Shown here: in pieces, positions 16,788 to 25,755 of the stretch | Layout of the letters: the number at the start of each line of letters is the position of its first letter | How positions within the stretch are numbered: position 1 is the stretch's first letter | DNA from: Faeciplasma sp045660445 | Lineage (GTDB): Bacteria > Bacillota > Clostridia > Oscillospirales > Ruminococcaceae | Direction: 5' to 3' | DNA length: 64,000 nucleotides | Assembly: GCA_045660445.1 (NCBI GenBank) | Contig: JAZRDR010000006.1 | Coordinates: forward strand, 62,001-126,000 | The notes under the pieces: generated by a model | Databases searched by the model: none | Seen by the model: the letters and a program-made list of their open reading frames with translations, nothing else | What the model was told of the DNA's origin: nothing | Made by a program: the position numbers and the translations under genes

Positions 16788-17006
16788 ATGACTCTTAAGG
16801 ACGCTAAGATCGGTTCGACCGTGACCGTCAAGAAGCTTTACGGTGAAGGAGCCCTGAAACGCAGAATCATGGACATGGGCATCACCAAGGGCGTTGAAAT
16901 ATATGTAAGAAAGGTTGCCCCTTTGGGTGACCCCTTGGAACTGACTGTAAGAGGCTATGAGCTTTCATTAAGAAAGGCCGATGCCGACAACATCGAGGTT
17001 GAATAG
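16788..17006 (+). CDS. feoA: Ferrous iron transport protein A
   Basis: A 72-residue single SH3-like FeoA domain (start MTLKDAKIGSTVTVKKL, then RRIMDMGITKGVEI and DPLELTVRGYELSLRKADA), complete in length. FeoA assists FeoB in Fe(II) uptake on the cytoplasmic face. AAGGAGG precedes the ATG. It is transcribed from a promoter overlapped by an operator palindrome; feoB follows 89 nt later with its own copy of the operator. Iron-dependent control by the divergent DtxR-family regulator is therefore likely. Confidence 0.93.
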   Translation: MTLKDAKIGSTVTVKKLYGEGALKRRIMDMGITKGVEIYVRKVAPLGDPLELTVRGYELSLRKADADNIEVE

Positions 17007-17045
17007 CCATTATACAAGGGCGCAAGCCCTTTTTATTCGAGAATC

Positions 17046-17063
17046 GGTTAGCTTTTGCTAACC
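17046..17063. promoter_or_regulatory. Candidate DtxR-family operator (site 3)
   Basis: GGTTAGC-TTTT-GCTAACC is a perfect palindrome in the feoA-feoB gap, 32 bp before the feoB ATG. It is the reverse complement of site 2. It may control an internal promoter or act as a roadblock. Confidence 0.8.
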
Positions 17064-17095
17064 TCTCTATCTAACACTTGAATCAGGAGAGAATC

Positions 17096-19282
17096 ATGGA
17101 CAACACAAACATTCGCATTGCGCTTGCGGGTAACCCCAACTGCGGAAAAACGACCCTCTTCAACGCGCTTACAGGCTCTAATCAATACGTTGGAAACTGG
17201 CCCGGCGTTACCGTTGAGCACAAAGAAGGCAAGCTTAAAAAACACGATGGTGTTATTATAACTGATCTTCCCGGTATCTATTCCCTTTCATCCTATACCT
17301 TGGAAGAGGTGGTTGCAAGAAACTATCTTGTAGGCGACCGCCCGGATGCTATATTAAACATTGTTGACGGCACCAATCTTGAAAGAAACCTTTATCTTAC
17401 AACTCAGCTTGCAGAGATCGGAATTCCCGTTGTTATAGCCATCAACATGATGGACATTGTAAGAAAGAACGGCGACTTCATTGACACCGAGATTCTTTCC
17501 AAAAAGCTCGGATGTCCCGTTATCGAGATTTCTGCTCTTAAGAGTGACGGAATATTGGAGGCTGCCGAGCTTGCTATCGAAGCTGCAAAGAAGGGCAAGC
17601 CCGTGCCTATGTATACCTTCAGCGGTGTGGTTGAGCATGCTCTTGCTCACATCGAGGAGGCAACAGTGCATCACTTCCCCAAGGAACAGCAAAGATGGTA
17701 CTCGATAAAGGTGTTCGAGCGTGACGAAAAGGTGCTTGCAGATCTTGGCTTGAGTGCCGAGGTGCTTGAGCATATCGAAGAGGACATTTGCGAGGTTGAG
17801 CAGTTGCTCGACGACGACTGTGAAGCTATCATCACCAACGAGCGCTATAACTATATCGCTTCTTTAACAAAGATATGCTATAAGAAAAAGAACGCAGGCA
17901 AGCTTTCAATTTCCGATAAGATAGACAGAGTTGTTACAAACCGAATTCTTGCGCTTCCTATTTTCGCATTTATTATGTGGCTTGTGTATACCATTTCTAT
18001 CGGCACAGTCGGCGACTGGACAGTTGTTTTCATGAATGACGGCTTGTTTGGCTCGTTCGCTGAAACTTATCCCGACACGTTTATGGCAAGTTGGCTCAGC
18101 GTTCCCGAGCTTTTGGACAAAGTTCTTCTTTCTGCCGACGGCACACCTGTTATCTGGGAATGGCTCTACTCCCTCATTATGGACGGTATTGTCGGCGGTG
18201 TGGGCGCAGTTTTGGGGTTTGTTCCGCAAATGTTCATTTTGTTCCTTCTCCTCTCCATTCTTGAAGACTGCGGATATATGTCACGCGTTGCATTCATTAT
18301 GGATAAGCTTTTCAGAAAGTTTGGCCTTTCAGGTAAGTCCTTTATTCCTATGCTTATCGCATCCGGATGCAGTGTTCCCGGCATCATGGCTTCTCGAACA
18401 ATCGAACAGGAACGCGACAGAAGAATAACCATCATCACCACAAGCTTCATTCCCTGCGGTGCAAAAATGCCCATCGTTGGACTTATTGCGGCTGCACTCT
18501 TTGGAAACAGCTCGCTTATTGCAACGGCGGCATATTTGATCGGTATTGCTTCAGTTGTTGTTTCGGGCCTTATTTTAAAGAAATTCAAAGCTTTTGCAGG
18601 CGATCCTGCACCTTTTGTAATCGAGTTGCCCTCTTACCACGCACCCGTTGCAAGAAACATTCTTTTCACAACGTGGGACCGCGGATGGTCATTCATCAAG
18701 CGTGCGGGAACTGTTATCCTTGCCGCAAGCGTGCTTATTTGGACACTTAATAGCCTTTCGTTCGAGGGTGGCTTGCACTATATCACCGGTGACGAGGCTT
18801 CTATCCTTAACGTTATCGGCTCTGCTATTGCAGTCCTCTTTAAGCCCTTGGGCTTTGGCAGCTGGCAGGCAGCGGTTGCAACCATTTTGGGACTTCTTGC
18901 AAAGGAAGAGGTTGTGGGTGTGTTTGGCGCACTCGGTCTTGGTTCTGCTGAAGAAGCATTTACACACGTTATGGGCGGAAGCGCACTTGCAGGCTTCAGC
19001 TTTATGATGTTCAATCTTTTGTGTGCACCTTGCTTTGCGGCAATCGGTGCTATCAGACGCGAAATGAACAACGCCAAGTGGAGCTGGTTTGCAGTTAGCT
19101 GGATGACCGTGTTTGCTTATGCGATCTCGCTTATTGTATATCAGATCGGCAGCGTTTTCGCAGGAAACATGAACATCCTAGGGCTTATCGCTGCAGTTAT
19201 AACCTTGGCAGTTATCATCTATTTGCTTTTCCGCCCCTATAAGGAAAGCAAAAGCTTGGCAAGCGAGGTTAAGGTAAAATAA
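17096..19282 (+). CDS. feoB: Ferrous iron transporter B
   Basis: A 728-residue protein with the full FeoB plan. The N-terminal G domain has G1 GNPNCGKT (residues 12-19), G3 DLPG (57-60) and G4 NMMD; a helical GDI-like domain follows to about residue 270. The membrane domain has gate motifs, including SGCSVPGIMA and FIPCGAKMPIV with conserved Cys. It moves Fe(II) into the cell under anaerobic conditions. ATG 17096 is used, with CAGGAGAG upstream; an in-frame TTG at 17078 lies before that site. A small Cys-rich partner follows 15 nt downstream. Confidence 0.95.
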   Translation: MDNTNIRIALAGNPNCGKTTLFNALTGSNQYVGNWPGVTVEHKEGKLKKHDGVIITDLPGIYSLSSYTLEEVVARNYLVGDRPDAILNIVDGTNLERNLYLTTQLAEIGIPVVIAINMMDIVRKNGDFIDTEILSKKLGCPVIEISALKSDGILEAAELAIEAAKKGKPVPMYTFSGVVEHALAHIEEATVHHFPKEQQRWYSIKVFERDEKVLADLGLSAEVLEHIEEDICEVEQLLDDDCEAIITNERYNYIASLTKICYKKKNAGKLSISDKIDRVVTNRILALPIFAFIMWLVYTISIGTVGDWTVVFMNDGLFGSFAETYPDTFMASWLSVPELLDKVLLSADGTPVIWEWLYSLIMDGIVGGVGAVLGFVPQMFILFLLLSILEDCGYMSRVAFIMDKLFRKFGLSGKSFIPMLIASGCSVPGIMASRTIEQERDRRITIITTSFIPCGAKMPIVGLIAAALFGNSSLIATAAYLIGIASVVVSGLILKKFKAFAGDPAPFVIELPSYHAPVARNILFTTWDRGWSFIKRAGTVILAASVLIWTLNSLSFEGGLHYITGDEASILNVIGSAIAVLFKPLGFGSWQAAVATILGLLAKEEVVGVFGALGLGSAEEAFTHVMGGSALAGFSFMMFNLLCAPCFAAIGAIRREMNNAKWSWFAVSWMTVFAYAISLIVYQIGSVFAGNMNILGLIAAVITLAVIIYLLFRPYKESKSLASEVKVK

Positions 19283-19297
19283 TCGGAGGATTTGGAC

Positions 19298-19468
19298 ATG
19301 GAATTCATTTTGGAAAATCTTGCTTCAATAATCGTTTTAATCGTAGTTGCCGTGATCGTTGGCACGATCGTTTTTAAACTGATCAGAGATAAAAAGGCAG
19401 GCAAATGTTCCTGCGGCTGTGGTTGCAATGGCTGCCCCAACAGCGGAAACTGTCACGGACATCAATAA
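19298..19468 (+). CDS. FeoB-associated Cys-rich membrane protein
   Basis: A 56-residue protein with one N-terminal membrane span (about residues 8-27) and a Cys/His-rich tail: KCSCGCGCNGCPNSGNCHGH, six cysteines and two histidines. It matches the FeoB-associated Cys-rich membrane protein family, found after feoB in Firmicutes and thought to play the role of FeoC or to handle metal at the pore. CGGAGG lies upstream of the ATG. It is the last gene of the feo operon; a terminator follows. Confidence 0.9.
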   Translation: MEFILENLASIIVLIVVAVIVGTIVFKLIRDKKAGKCSCGCGCNGCPNSGNCHGHQ

Positions 19469-19492
19469 CTATATTTTATACGACGTTTACCC

Positions 19493-19521
19493 CCGCACTG
19501 CTTTCGCAGTGCGGATTTTTT
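19493..19521 (+). terminator. Terminator of feo operon
   Basis: Perfect nine-base stem CCGCACTGC/GCAGTGCGG, TTTC loop, then ATTTTTTG. Confidence 0.9.
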
Positions 19522-19557
19522 GTCTTCAAGGCGATCCCCCGCCGTTCTGTGTGCAAT

Positions 19558-19587
19558 AAAAAAGCCGCCTCGAATCTCGAAGCGGCT
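19558..19587 (-). terminator. Terminator of pduL
   Basis: On the minus strand GCCGCTTCGAGATTCGAGGCGGC forms a stem with one mismatch, followed by TTTTTTATT. Confidence 0.8.
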
Positions 19588-19603
19588 CTCTTTGTGAAAT
19601 TAA

Positions 19604-20176
19604 TTAAAGCTTAACGATCTCGCCCATCTGTGCTCTGCCTGCTCCAACAGCGTTGGATTCGTCAGTATCGATGTGCATTGCGGTTGCATAGCTGGGGCTT
19701 ACGCGGCAAACAACGTCGCCCAAAATTGCGCTTCTGCCTTCAGTCTCAAGCTTAACCCAAACAACTTCCTTGTCGGTTACGCCAAGTTCGTTAGCATCCT
19801 CGGGGGTGAGGTGAATGTGTCTTTTTGCAACGATAACGCCCTTTTCAAGCTCAACTTCGCCGCAAGGGCCAACAAGCTTGCAGGGTGCAGAACCAGCCAA
19901 GTCGCCGGATTCTCTTACGGGAGCAGCAAGACCGATAGAGCGAGCATCGGTTGCAGAAAGCTCAACCTGAGTTTCGGGTCTGCAGGGGCCAAGGATGGAT
20001 ACGCCTGCGATCTCCTTCTTGGGGCCAACAACGGTTACTCTTTCTTCACAAGCATACTGACCGGGCTGAGAAAGGTCCTTCTTGTGGGTAAGCTTAGCGC
20101 CCTTGCCGAAAAGCACCTCAAGGTCAGCTTCACTAACGTGCACGTGACGTGCAGAAGTTTCAACGATAAATTTCAT
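19604..20176 (-). CDS. pduL: PduL-type phosphate acyltransferase (phosphotransacylase)
   Basis: A 190-residue protein made of two PduL half-domains. The zinc-binding motifs are SARHVHVS near the N-terminus and AKRHIHLTPEDA in the second half, with MHIDTDESNA near the end. It exchanges acyl groups between CoA and phosphate (propanoyl- or acetyl-CoA). There are no microcompartment shell genes near, and no N-terminal targeting extension, so it is probably a free housekeeping enzyme giving acetyl phosphate for ATP. The start is ATG 20176 with GGAGG 8 nt upstream; an ATG at 20191 precedes that site. Confidence 0.9.
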   Translation of the reverse strand: MKFIVETSARHVHVSEADLEVLFGKGAKLTHKKDLSQPGQYACEERVTVVGPKKEIAGVSILGPCRPETQVELSATDARSIGLAAPVRESGDLAGSAPCKLVGPCGEVELEKGVIVAKRHIHLTPEDANELGVTDKEVVWVKLETEGRSAILGDVVCRVSPSYATAMHIDTDESNAVGAGRAQMGEIVKL

Positions 20177-20215
20177 TTTTGTGTCCTCCATATATGATAT
20201 AAATTTAACAGATTT

Positions 20216-20244
20216 ATTTTACTACTATTTTCGCAAAAGGTCAA
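20216..20244 (-). promoter_or_regulatory. Probable pduL promoter
   Basis: Minus strand TTGACC (20244-20239), 17-bp spacer, TAAAAT (20221-20216), 40 nt before the ATG. It gives pduL its own transcription despite the upstream co-directional yfhO. Confidence 0.55.
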
Positions 20245-20245
20245 G

Positions 20246-23041
20246 TCACTTTGTCTTTTCAAGGATCTTTTTGATAAGTGCGCCATCCTTAACCTCGAAA
20301 ACAGCGATTATTCCGATAAACGACAAGCCAACAAGCGAAACGATTATCGCAAGTGTGAGATACTGCGGCCAGAACGTCATTTCAACTGTGTGCTCGCCGG
20401 CACTAAGCTCGATTCCTATAAGCGAGTTAAGAAGGGTTACAGAGTCAACCTCTTCACCGTCAACCTTAATGGTCCAGCCGGGCTCCTGAGGGATGGTTGT
20501 AAAGAGAACACCGTCCTCCTTAACGTCGACCGTGCCCAAAAGATGAGTATCGCTGTGCTCGGTGATGTTCCACTGCTCGTCAGCAAGCTCGTTATAAACC
20601 TCTTGATATGCATCTGTATCGAGATAGTAAATCAAAACATCCGAGAAGATAGCCTCACCGTTTGCTAAAGTCATTCTAAGCTTGATGGTCTCGCCTTCTT
20701 CATAAGAGCCGAGATCCAAAACGCTGTAATGCTCGCCCGTGAAGAAGTAATCAACAAAAGCATAGTTTACAACGTCCCACGAGTCTGCCTTTACCCACAT
20801 GTTGCACTGACGCTGATAGATCGTTGGGAAGAAAGCATACATATTATAGCTATTCTCAACTTTAATGGTGAATTCAACATAGCTGTCCTTGCCTTCAACA
20901 GCGGTGGTATACATAATGTGATCGCCGGTTGTTGCGGTGGTGCAGTTGGTGGTATCGGTGAAATAGGGATAAACTCGCTTAAACACTCTTGTATAGCCCG
21001 AGCCTGTAAGCGCTCCCAAAAGCGATTGCTGATTGGTGATGGGATCATTCGAGTCAAGCTCGCACTCTAAGATATCATAGTTTGCCATATAGCCGATTGA
21101 AAGAGCGTAGGGATTTTCATAAACCACGATCTCCTCAACCCCGGTATCCTCGGGAGTAAGATATACACTATATTCATCAGCCGGCTTTTTAAGCTCGTTT
21201 TGATAGTTCTGGCGGTTTAATTCTCTCGGATCGGGAGAAGCGGTTATCTTGTCGGGCTTATACATAATATACTTGATGCCAAACAGCGAGTCGGTAACGA
21301 TAGTGTCACCGGTATACTTTGTATAGTGTCCCTGCATGCCATAGCCCAAGGATTTAAGCATCTTCAAAACGGGAGTGTTCATTGTCGAGCTTGAATGGCT
21401 GATGCCTGCAAAGCCCATTCCCATCGGGTCGTTAACTGTGCGGTGGAAGGTCTTTTCCATTCTGAAAAGCCCCTCATCAGCTTCTTCAATCTGAGAAACT
21501 ACTTCTCTTCCGTCGATGAAATAGTCCTGATAGGACGAATATTTTGAATATACAACGTCATAATCTATCGCCCAGACAGTGTAAAGTCCGTTAATAAACA
21601 CCTCAATGCAGACAAACACCGCAACGATAAGCTTCATCCACACATCGTGATATTTTTTCGAGAGGAATATAAGTGCTGTGAAAACAGCGATAGCCAAAAC
21701 ACTGTACCAAACAGTTTCTAAAAGATAAAGATGCTCATATTCCTCTTGCGAGAGGACGATGAGTACAACAATCCAGCCAAATGCCGTCACGCAAACTTCC
21801 TTAAAGGATACACCCTCTAAATTTTCGAAAGCTCTGAACGCCATTATAAGCATTATAAACGAGAAGGTGAAGGAATATCTGTAAGGAAGCCAGTTGGGCA
21901 CCTGGAATCCGTGCCAAGCGATATCGACAGTCGAGATATACATACTGCCGAAAACAGCGAGCAAAAGAAGCGCATCGGCAATCTTCTCTTTAATGCTGAT
22001 TTTTGTATTCAGGAAGAACAGCGGGATCAACAAAAGAGTTATGGTTCCGCAGGCAATGACAGGAAGTCCTTCGGGGCGAACGGTGTCATAGCTGTTAGAG
22101 AAGAGCTTTGAAAGGAACTCGTAAAAATTAAACTGAGTTTTTGGCGAGAAGTTAGGATCGGAGAATTCTAACTTTCCAAGACTTAAAGAGCAATACATCG
22201 GTATAAGCACGATGGATGCGCTGAGTGCCGAGATGATTCCTCCTGCAGCAAACTTAAGTCCGCGGGTGATAAATCTTGGTGCCACGATATGTTCCGGACG
22301 GGAGAAGATGTAATAAACAAAGTATAAAATGCTGAAGAAAGCAAGCATATAGCCAATGTAGAAATGCGAAACAAACATTATCGCCATCGGCAATATAAGC
22401 GGAAGCATCTTGCCTTCGTCAACCAAGCGCTCGATTCCCAAAATGATCATCGGAAGCCATATCATACCGTCGATCCACATAGGGTTCATAAGCTCGACTA
22501 CGATATAGGTCATCAAAGCATAGCTTACAGAGAATATAAGCTCAGAGGAGATGCTTGCGTTCTTTCTCTTTCTAAGATAATAAGCAAAAGCGAGGCCACA
22601 GCAACCGATCTTTGCAAGCTGCATGATCTCTATCGCTCCGCACATCATCGTTCTGGGAAGCAAAACGATTATCCACATAAACGGGCTTGCAAGGTAATAT
22701 CCAAAGATGCCCATCGTCTCGCCGCTAAGGTTTCGTGACCAGCTGTAAATCAAGCTTCCGTCGCCCCAAATAGCGTCGCGCATCATTTCGTAATAGGATA
22801 CGTACTGTCCGTTAAGGTCTAAAACAAGTGCGGACATATCGCCATAAGGATGAACGCCAAAGCAGGAGTATACTAAATACATAATGGCAACGGGAATGAA
22901 GAACGCACCAAGTGATGCTCGGTGGCGATAGATCCATTTGCCAACAGCATTATCCTCTAAAAATTTTGTATACCACGCTCTTTGGGGAGGGGTGACGTCC
23001 ATCGCCTCCACAGGAGCTGTATTAATTTCGTTTTCAGTCAT
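20246..23041 (-). CDS. yfhO: YfhO-family membrane glycosyltransferase-like protein
   Basis: A 931-residue GT-C-like membrane protein. A cytoplasmic N-terminus (to ~40) is followed by about 12-13 membrane spans and a large extracytoplasmic C-terminal region (~530-890) with a last span (VSLVGLSFIGIIAVFEV). The first outer loop has YGDMSALVLDLNGQYVSYYEMMRDAIWG, characteristic of YfhO. In Bacillus subtilis YfhO works with the CsbB glycosyltransferase to put GlcNAc on lipoteichoic acid. Here it starts one base after a CsbB-like GT2 gene, the same pairing. The acceptor in this organism (teichoic acid or other surface glycan) is unknown. Confidence 0.88.
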   Translation of the reverse strand: MTENEINTAPVEAMDVTPPQRAWYTKFLEDNAVGKWIYRHRASLGAFFIPVAIMYLVYSCFGVHPYGDMSALVLDLNGQYVSYYEMMRDAIWGDGSLIYSWSRNLSGETMGIFGYYLASPFMWIIVLLPRTMMCGAIEIMQLAKIGCCGLAFAYYLRKRKNASISSELIFSVSYALMTYIVVELMNPMWIDGMIWLPMIILGIERLVDEGKMLPLILPMAIMFVSHFYIGYMLAFFSILYFVYYIFSRPEHIVAPRFITRGLKFAAGGIISALSASIVLIPMYCSLSLGKLEFSDPNFSPKTQFNFYEFLSKLFSNSYDTVRPEGLPVIACGTITLLLIPLFFLNTKISIKEKIADALLLLAVFGSMYISTVDIAWHGFQVPNWLPYRYSFTFSFIMLIMAFRAFENLEGVSFKEVCVTAFGWIVVLIVLSQEEYEHLYLLETVWYSVLAIAVFTALIFLSKKYHDVWMKLIVAVFVCIEVFINGLYTVWAIDYDVVYSKYSSYQDYFIDGREVVSQIEEADEGLFRMEKTFHRTVNDPMGMGFAGISHSSSTMNTPVLKMLKSLGYGMQGHYTKYTGDTIVTDSLFGIKYIMYKPDKITASPDPRELNRQNYQNELKKPADEYSVYLTPEDTGVEEIVVYENPYALSIGYMANYDILECELDSNDPITNQQSLLGALTGSGYTRVFKRVYPYFTDTTNCTTATTGDHIMYTTAVEGKDSYVEFTIKVENSYNMYAFFPTIYQRQCNMWVKADSWDVVNYAFVDYFFTGEHYSVLDLGSYEEGETIKLRMTLANGEAIFSDVLIYYLDTDAYQEVYNELADEQWNITEHSDTHLLGTVDVKEDGVLFTTIPQEPGWTIKVDGEEVDSVTLLNSLIGIELSAGEHTVEMTFWPQYLTLAIIVSLVGLSFIGIIAVFEVKDGALIKKILEKTK

Positions 23042-23959
23042 TTAATCCTCCGTTTTCAAATCATCGGTAGTCTTGGAGATGATATATCTCGGGCGGTTTT
23101 TGATCTCTTCATAGATTCTTGAAACATAATAACTTAAAATGCCGACTGTTTCTAAGATAAGCCCTGAAACGAACAGCAAAGCCGCATTTGCCGCATTGAA
23201 CGAGCCAAGCTCGACCTTGCAAAGCAAAAGTATCCATATAACAACCGCCGCAAGCATCACCAAAAGGCCCAAAACAGTTGAGATATAAAGTGGCATTCCC
23301 GTGAAGCTTGAAAGATTTCTTATCGCATAGCCCAAAAGCATTCTGGTTGTCCACTTGCGCTCGCCATAAGCGCGGGGTGCAACGTCGAACCAAACGGTCT
23401 CGGTCTTAAAGCCGACCCAGCCCGACAACGCTCTGAAGAAGGTTATCCTTTCGGGAAGCTCAAGCATAGCATCAATAACCTTTCTGTCCAAAAGCTTAAA
23501 GTCAGAGGTGTCGATCATATCTATTCCCGAAGCCGACTTTATAAGCTTATAGAAAAGCTTTGAAAGCCCGCCGTATGCAGCGTTTTCCTTGCCGCGAGAA
23601 CGCTTTTTGCCTTCAACGACCTCGGCTCCATTAAGCCACATTTCGTGCATTTCCAAAAGTGTCTTGGGCGGATGCTGAAGATCAACGTCCATAACAACAG
23701 CACAGTCGCCCTTGGCGGCTTTAAGCCCTGCGAAGATCGCACCCTCTTTGCCGAAATTGCGTGAAAAGTGAAGCCCTCTCACGTTTGCATTTTTCTTTGC
23801 TTCTTCGCAAATTTTAAGCCAAGTGTTATCGTGAGAGCCGTCATCGACAAATATAAGCTCGTGATCTATTTTATTCTCTTCAAGCAAGCGGCAGATGACT
23901 GACGCTGTGTTTGAAATATTGTCCTCCTCGTTAAACGAGGGCAAAATTACAGAAAGCAT
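23042..23959 (-). CDS. GT2 polyprenyl-phosphate glycosyltransferase (CsbB/GtrB-like)
   Basis: A 305-residue protein. The GT-A domain has PSFNEEDNIS, the VDDGSHDNTW nucleotide motif and MDVDLQHPP (DxD-type). Two C-terminal membrane spans (about 235-258 and 268-292) anchor it, as in CsbB, GtrB and dolichyl-phosphate mannose synthases. It would charge undecaprenyl phosphate with a sugar for use outside by YfhO, whose gene follows immediately. GtrA, a possible flippase partner, is encoded about 30 kb away in the window. It lies 11 nt after the PHP gene in the same operon. Confidence 0.9.
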   Translation of the reverse strand: MLSVILPSFNEEDNISNTASVICRLLEENKIDHELIFVDDGSHDNTWLKICEEAKKNANVRGLHFSRNFGKEGAIFAGLKAAKGDCAVVMDVDLQHPPKTLLEMHEMWLNGAEVVEGKKRSRGKENAAYGGLSKLFYKLIKSASGIDMIDTSDFKLLDRKVIDAMLELPERITFFRALSGWVGFKTETVWFDVAPRAYGERKWTTRMLLGYAIRNLSSFTGMPLYISTVLGLLVMLAAVVIWILLLCKVELGSFNAANAALLFVSGLILETVGILSYYVSRIYEEIKNRPRYIISKTTDDLKTED

Positions 23960-23970
23960 ATGGTTCTCCG

Positions 23971-24771
23971 TTATTGATTTTCTTCATACCATTTCTCTGC
24001 CCTGATTCTTAAATCATCAGGCAAAAGCTTAATATCGTTTCTTATGACAAGGCAGTCTTTATCCTCTGGGCAAGGAACATAGTATTCTTTACTACCCTGA
24101 AGGATATTTGTTATTCTGCCCTCTTTTAAGCGTGTAAGATAGTCGTTCGGGCAGGAAAGCTTTTCATCAAGCTCAATTCCTCCCGCTTTATACCACCACA
24201 AATGATGGGCATCGCTTCCACCGGTCTTGGGAATGCCATAAGAATCTGCAAACCACGCAGCTCTTTCATTTGCAAGGGAATCGTTTCCACAGTTTACAGC
24301 CTCGATTCCGTCAACGTGCTTGAAATATATGTGCAATCCCGAAATATAATCTCTGTCTCTGAAGGGGTGAGCCTGAACCACAAACCCACCGCACTTGTGA
24401 ACGAGATCGATATATTCATCCGGTGCCATATTCACTACGTTCGGATGATCTAAAAGGAACTGCTTGTCAAGCCCATATGTCAAGAAGTCGGCAGCGTTCC
24501 ACGCAAATTCCCATCCAAGCCAAACGTCAAGTCCAAGCTCGTCGCCAACCTTCTTTGCCTTTTCATATCCTTGGCAGAAAAGATGGACCTGTATATCCCA
24601 AGGCAAGCGTTTATCGGGAGTTGCGCTGCCGCTATTAAGGAAATGATCTGTTATAAAGCATCCGGAATATCCAAGCTCGTGCAGTCTTCTGACAGCCGTC
24701 TCTGCATTCCAGTTGCCACACCATGAACTCTCGCTCGTGTGCAAATGTGTTTCGTATTTAAATAATGACAT
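23971..24771 (-). CDS. PHP-domain metal-dependent phosphoesterase
   Basis: A 266-residue protein. It has the PHP metal sites: HLH in YETHLHTSESS, FITDHFL, WEFAWNAADF, VQAHPFRDRD and GGSDAHHLWW. The family includes histidinol phosphatases and nucleotide phosphoesterases; the substrate here is unknown. It is a close paralogue of the next upstream gene (shared segments RLHELGYSGCFITDHF and FLTYGLDKQFLLD). It lies between that gene and the GT2-YfhO pair, so a role in sugar-phosphate or lipid-linked sugar turnover is possible but unproven. Confidence 0.85.
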   Translation of the reverse strand: MSLFKYETHLHTSESSWCGNWNAETAVRRLHELGYSGCFITDHFLNSGSATPDKRLPWDIQVHLFCQGYEKAKKVGDELGLDVWLGWEFAWNAADFLTYGLDKQFLLDHPNVVNMAPDEYIDLVHKCGGFVVQAHPFRDRDYISGLHIYFKHVDGIEAVNCGNDSLANERAAWFADSYGIPKTGGSDAHHLWWYKAGGIELDEKLSCPNDYLTRLKEGRITNILQGSKEYYVPCPEDKDCLVIRNDIKLLPDDLRIRAEKWYEENQ

Positions 24772-24799
24772 TTAGCTCACTCCTATCAACAAGACGTTT

Positions 24800-25582
24800 T
24801 TATTTTTTCTTTGCTCTTTCCTTCAACTCATCGGGCAAAAGGTCGATGCTGTTTCGAACAGCATAGCTCTCGGAATTGGGAGGCCAAGGAAGATGTGCAT
24901 CCCTTGAAGGCTCGCGTATCTGAGTGATGCGTCCTTCACGCAAACGATTTAAATAATCCTTAGCATCGGCAAGCTTTTCATCCAAAGCAATGCCACCGGA
25001 ATGATAGCCCCAAAGATGGTGAGCATCCGTTCCTCCTGTCATGGGAATATCATATGCTTTTGCATACCACTTAGCACGCTCATTAAACTGGGGAGCGTTT
25101 CCGCAGTTAATAACCTCAACACCGTCGACATGATGAGGATAAAGACGGATCACGGAGATATAGCCTGCTTCGCGGAAGGGATGTGCGTGAACGACAAAAC
25201 CGCCTTTTTCGTGGATAAAGTCAGCATATTTGTCAAGAGGCATCTCCATTATCTGAGGGTTGTCTAAAAGGAACTGCTTGTCAAGACCATATGTCAAAAA
25301 CTCGGTTCCGTTCATTGCGAACTCCCAACCAAAGAACACCTGGAATCCAAGCTCGTCGCCTTTCTTCTTTGCAGCTTCATAACCTTGGCAGAAAAGATTT
25401 ATCTTAACGTCCCAAGGAAGGCTTCTGTCAACAGCAGTGTTTCCGTTAAAGAAATGGTCGGTTATAAAACAGCCCGAATATCCAAGCTCATGAAGTCTTT
25501 CAACGATGGAATCACCGCTCCAATGTGAGCAGTCCGAGCCCTGTGACGTGTGAATATGTGTCTCGTATTTGTACAGTTTCAT
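24800..25582 (-). CDS. PHP-domain metal-dependent phosphoesterase (paralogue)
   Basis: A 260-residue paralogue of the downstream PHP protein, with the same metal motifs: YETHIHTSQGS, FITDHFF, GWEFAMNG, VHAHPFREAG and GGTDAHHLWG. ATG 25582 is chosen because it aligns with the start of the paralogue; an ATG at 25597 would add five residues and has no better ribosome site. It is the first gene of the PHP-PHP-GT2-YfhO operon, driven by a near-perfect sigma-A promoter. Tandem duplication of the gene is evident, with clear divergence, so it is not recent. Confidence 0.85.
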   Translation of the reverse strand: MKLYKYETHIHTSQGSDCSHWSGDSIVERLHELGYSGCFITDHFFNGNTAVDRSLPWDVKINLFCQGYEAAKKKGDELGFQVFFGWEFAMNGTEFLTYGLDKQFLLDNPQIMEMPLDKYADFIHEKGGFVVHAHPFREAGYISVIRLYPHHVDGVEVINCGNAPQFNERAKWYAKAYDIPMTGGTDAHHLWGYHSGGIALDEKLADAKDYLNRLREGRITQIREPSRDAHLPWPPNSESYAVRNSIDLLPDELKERAKKK

Positions 25583-25656
25583 TGTAAATACAACCATCCT
25601 TTATATATTATTGCTCATTTTGGAAGAATAAATTCCAAATCAAGCTATACACATTT

Positions 25657-25685
25657 ATTATACCTTTATTGCAACACTAAGTCAA
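25657..25685 (-). promoter_or_regulatory. Sigma-A promoter of PHP-GT2-YfhO operon
   Basis: Minus strand TTGACT (25685-25680), 17-bp spacer, TATAAT (25662-25657). Confidence 0.75.
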
Positions 25686-25697
25686 CACAAATGCTTC

Positions 25698-25726
25698 TTT
25701 ACATTTACCTTTATGTTTGATATAAT
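25698..25726 (+). promoter_or_regulatory. Sigma-A promoter of first SGNH lipoprotein
   Basis: TTTACA (25698-25703), 17-bp spacer, TATAAT (25721-25726). Its -35 lies only 12 bp from the -35 of the divergent operon, so the two promoters are back to back. Confidence 0.75.
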
Positions 25727-25755
25727 TATCATATCAGCTCGAAAGGAGTCGAATT

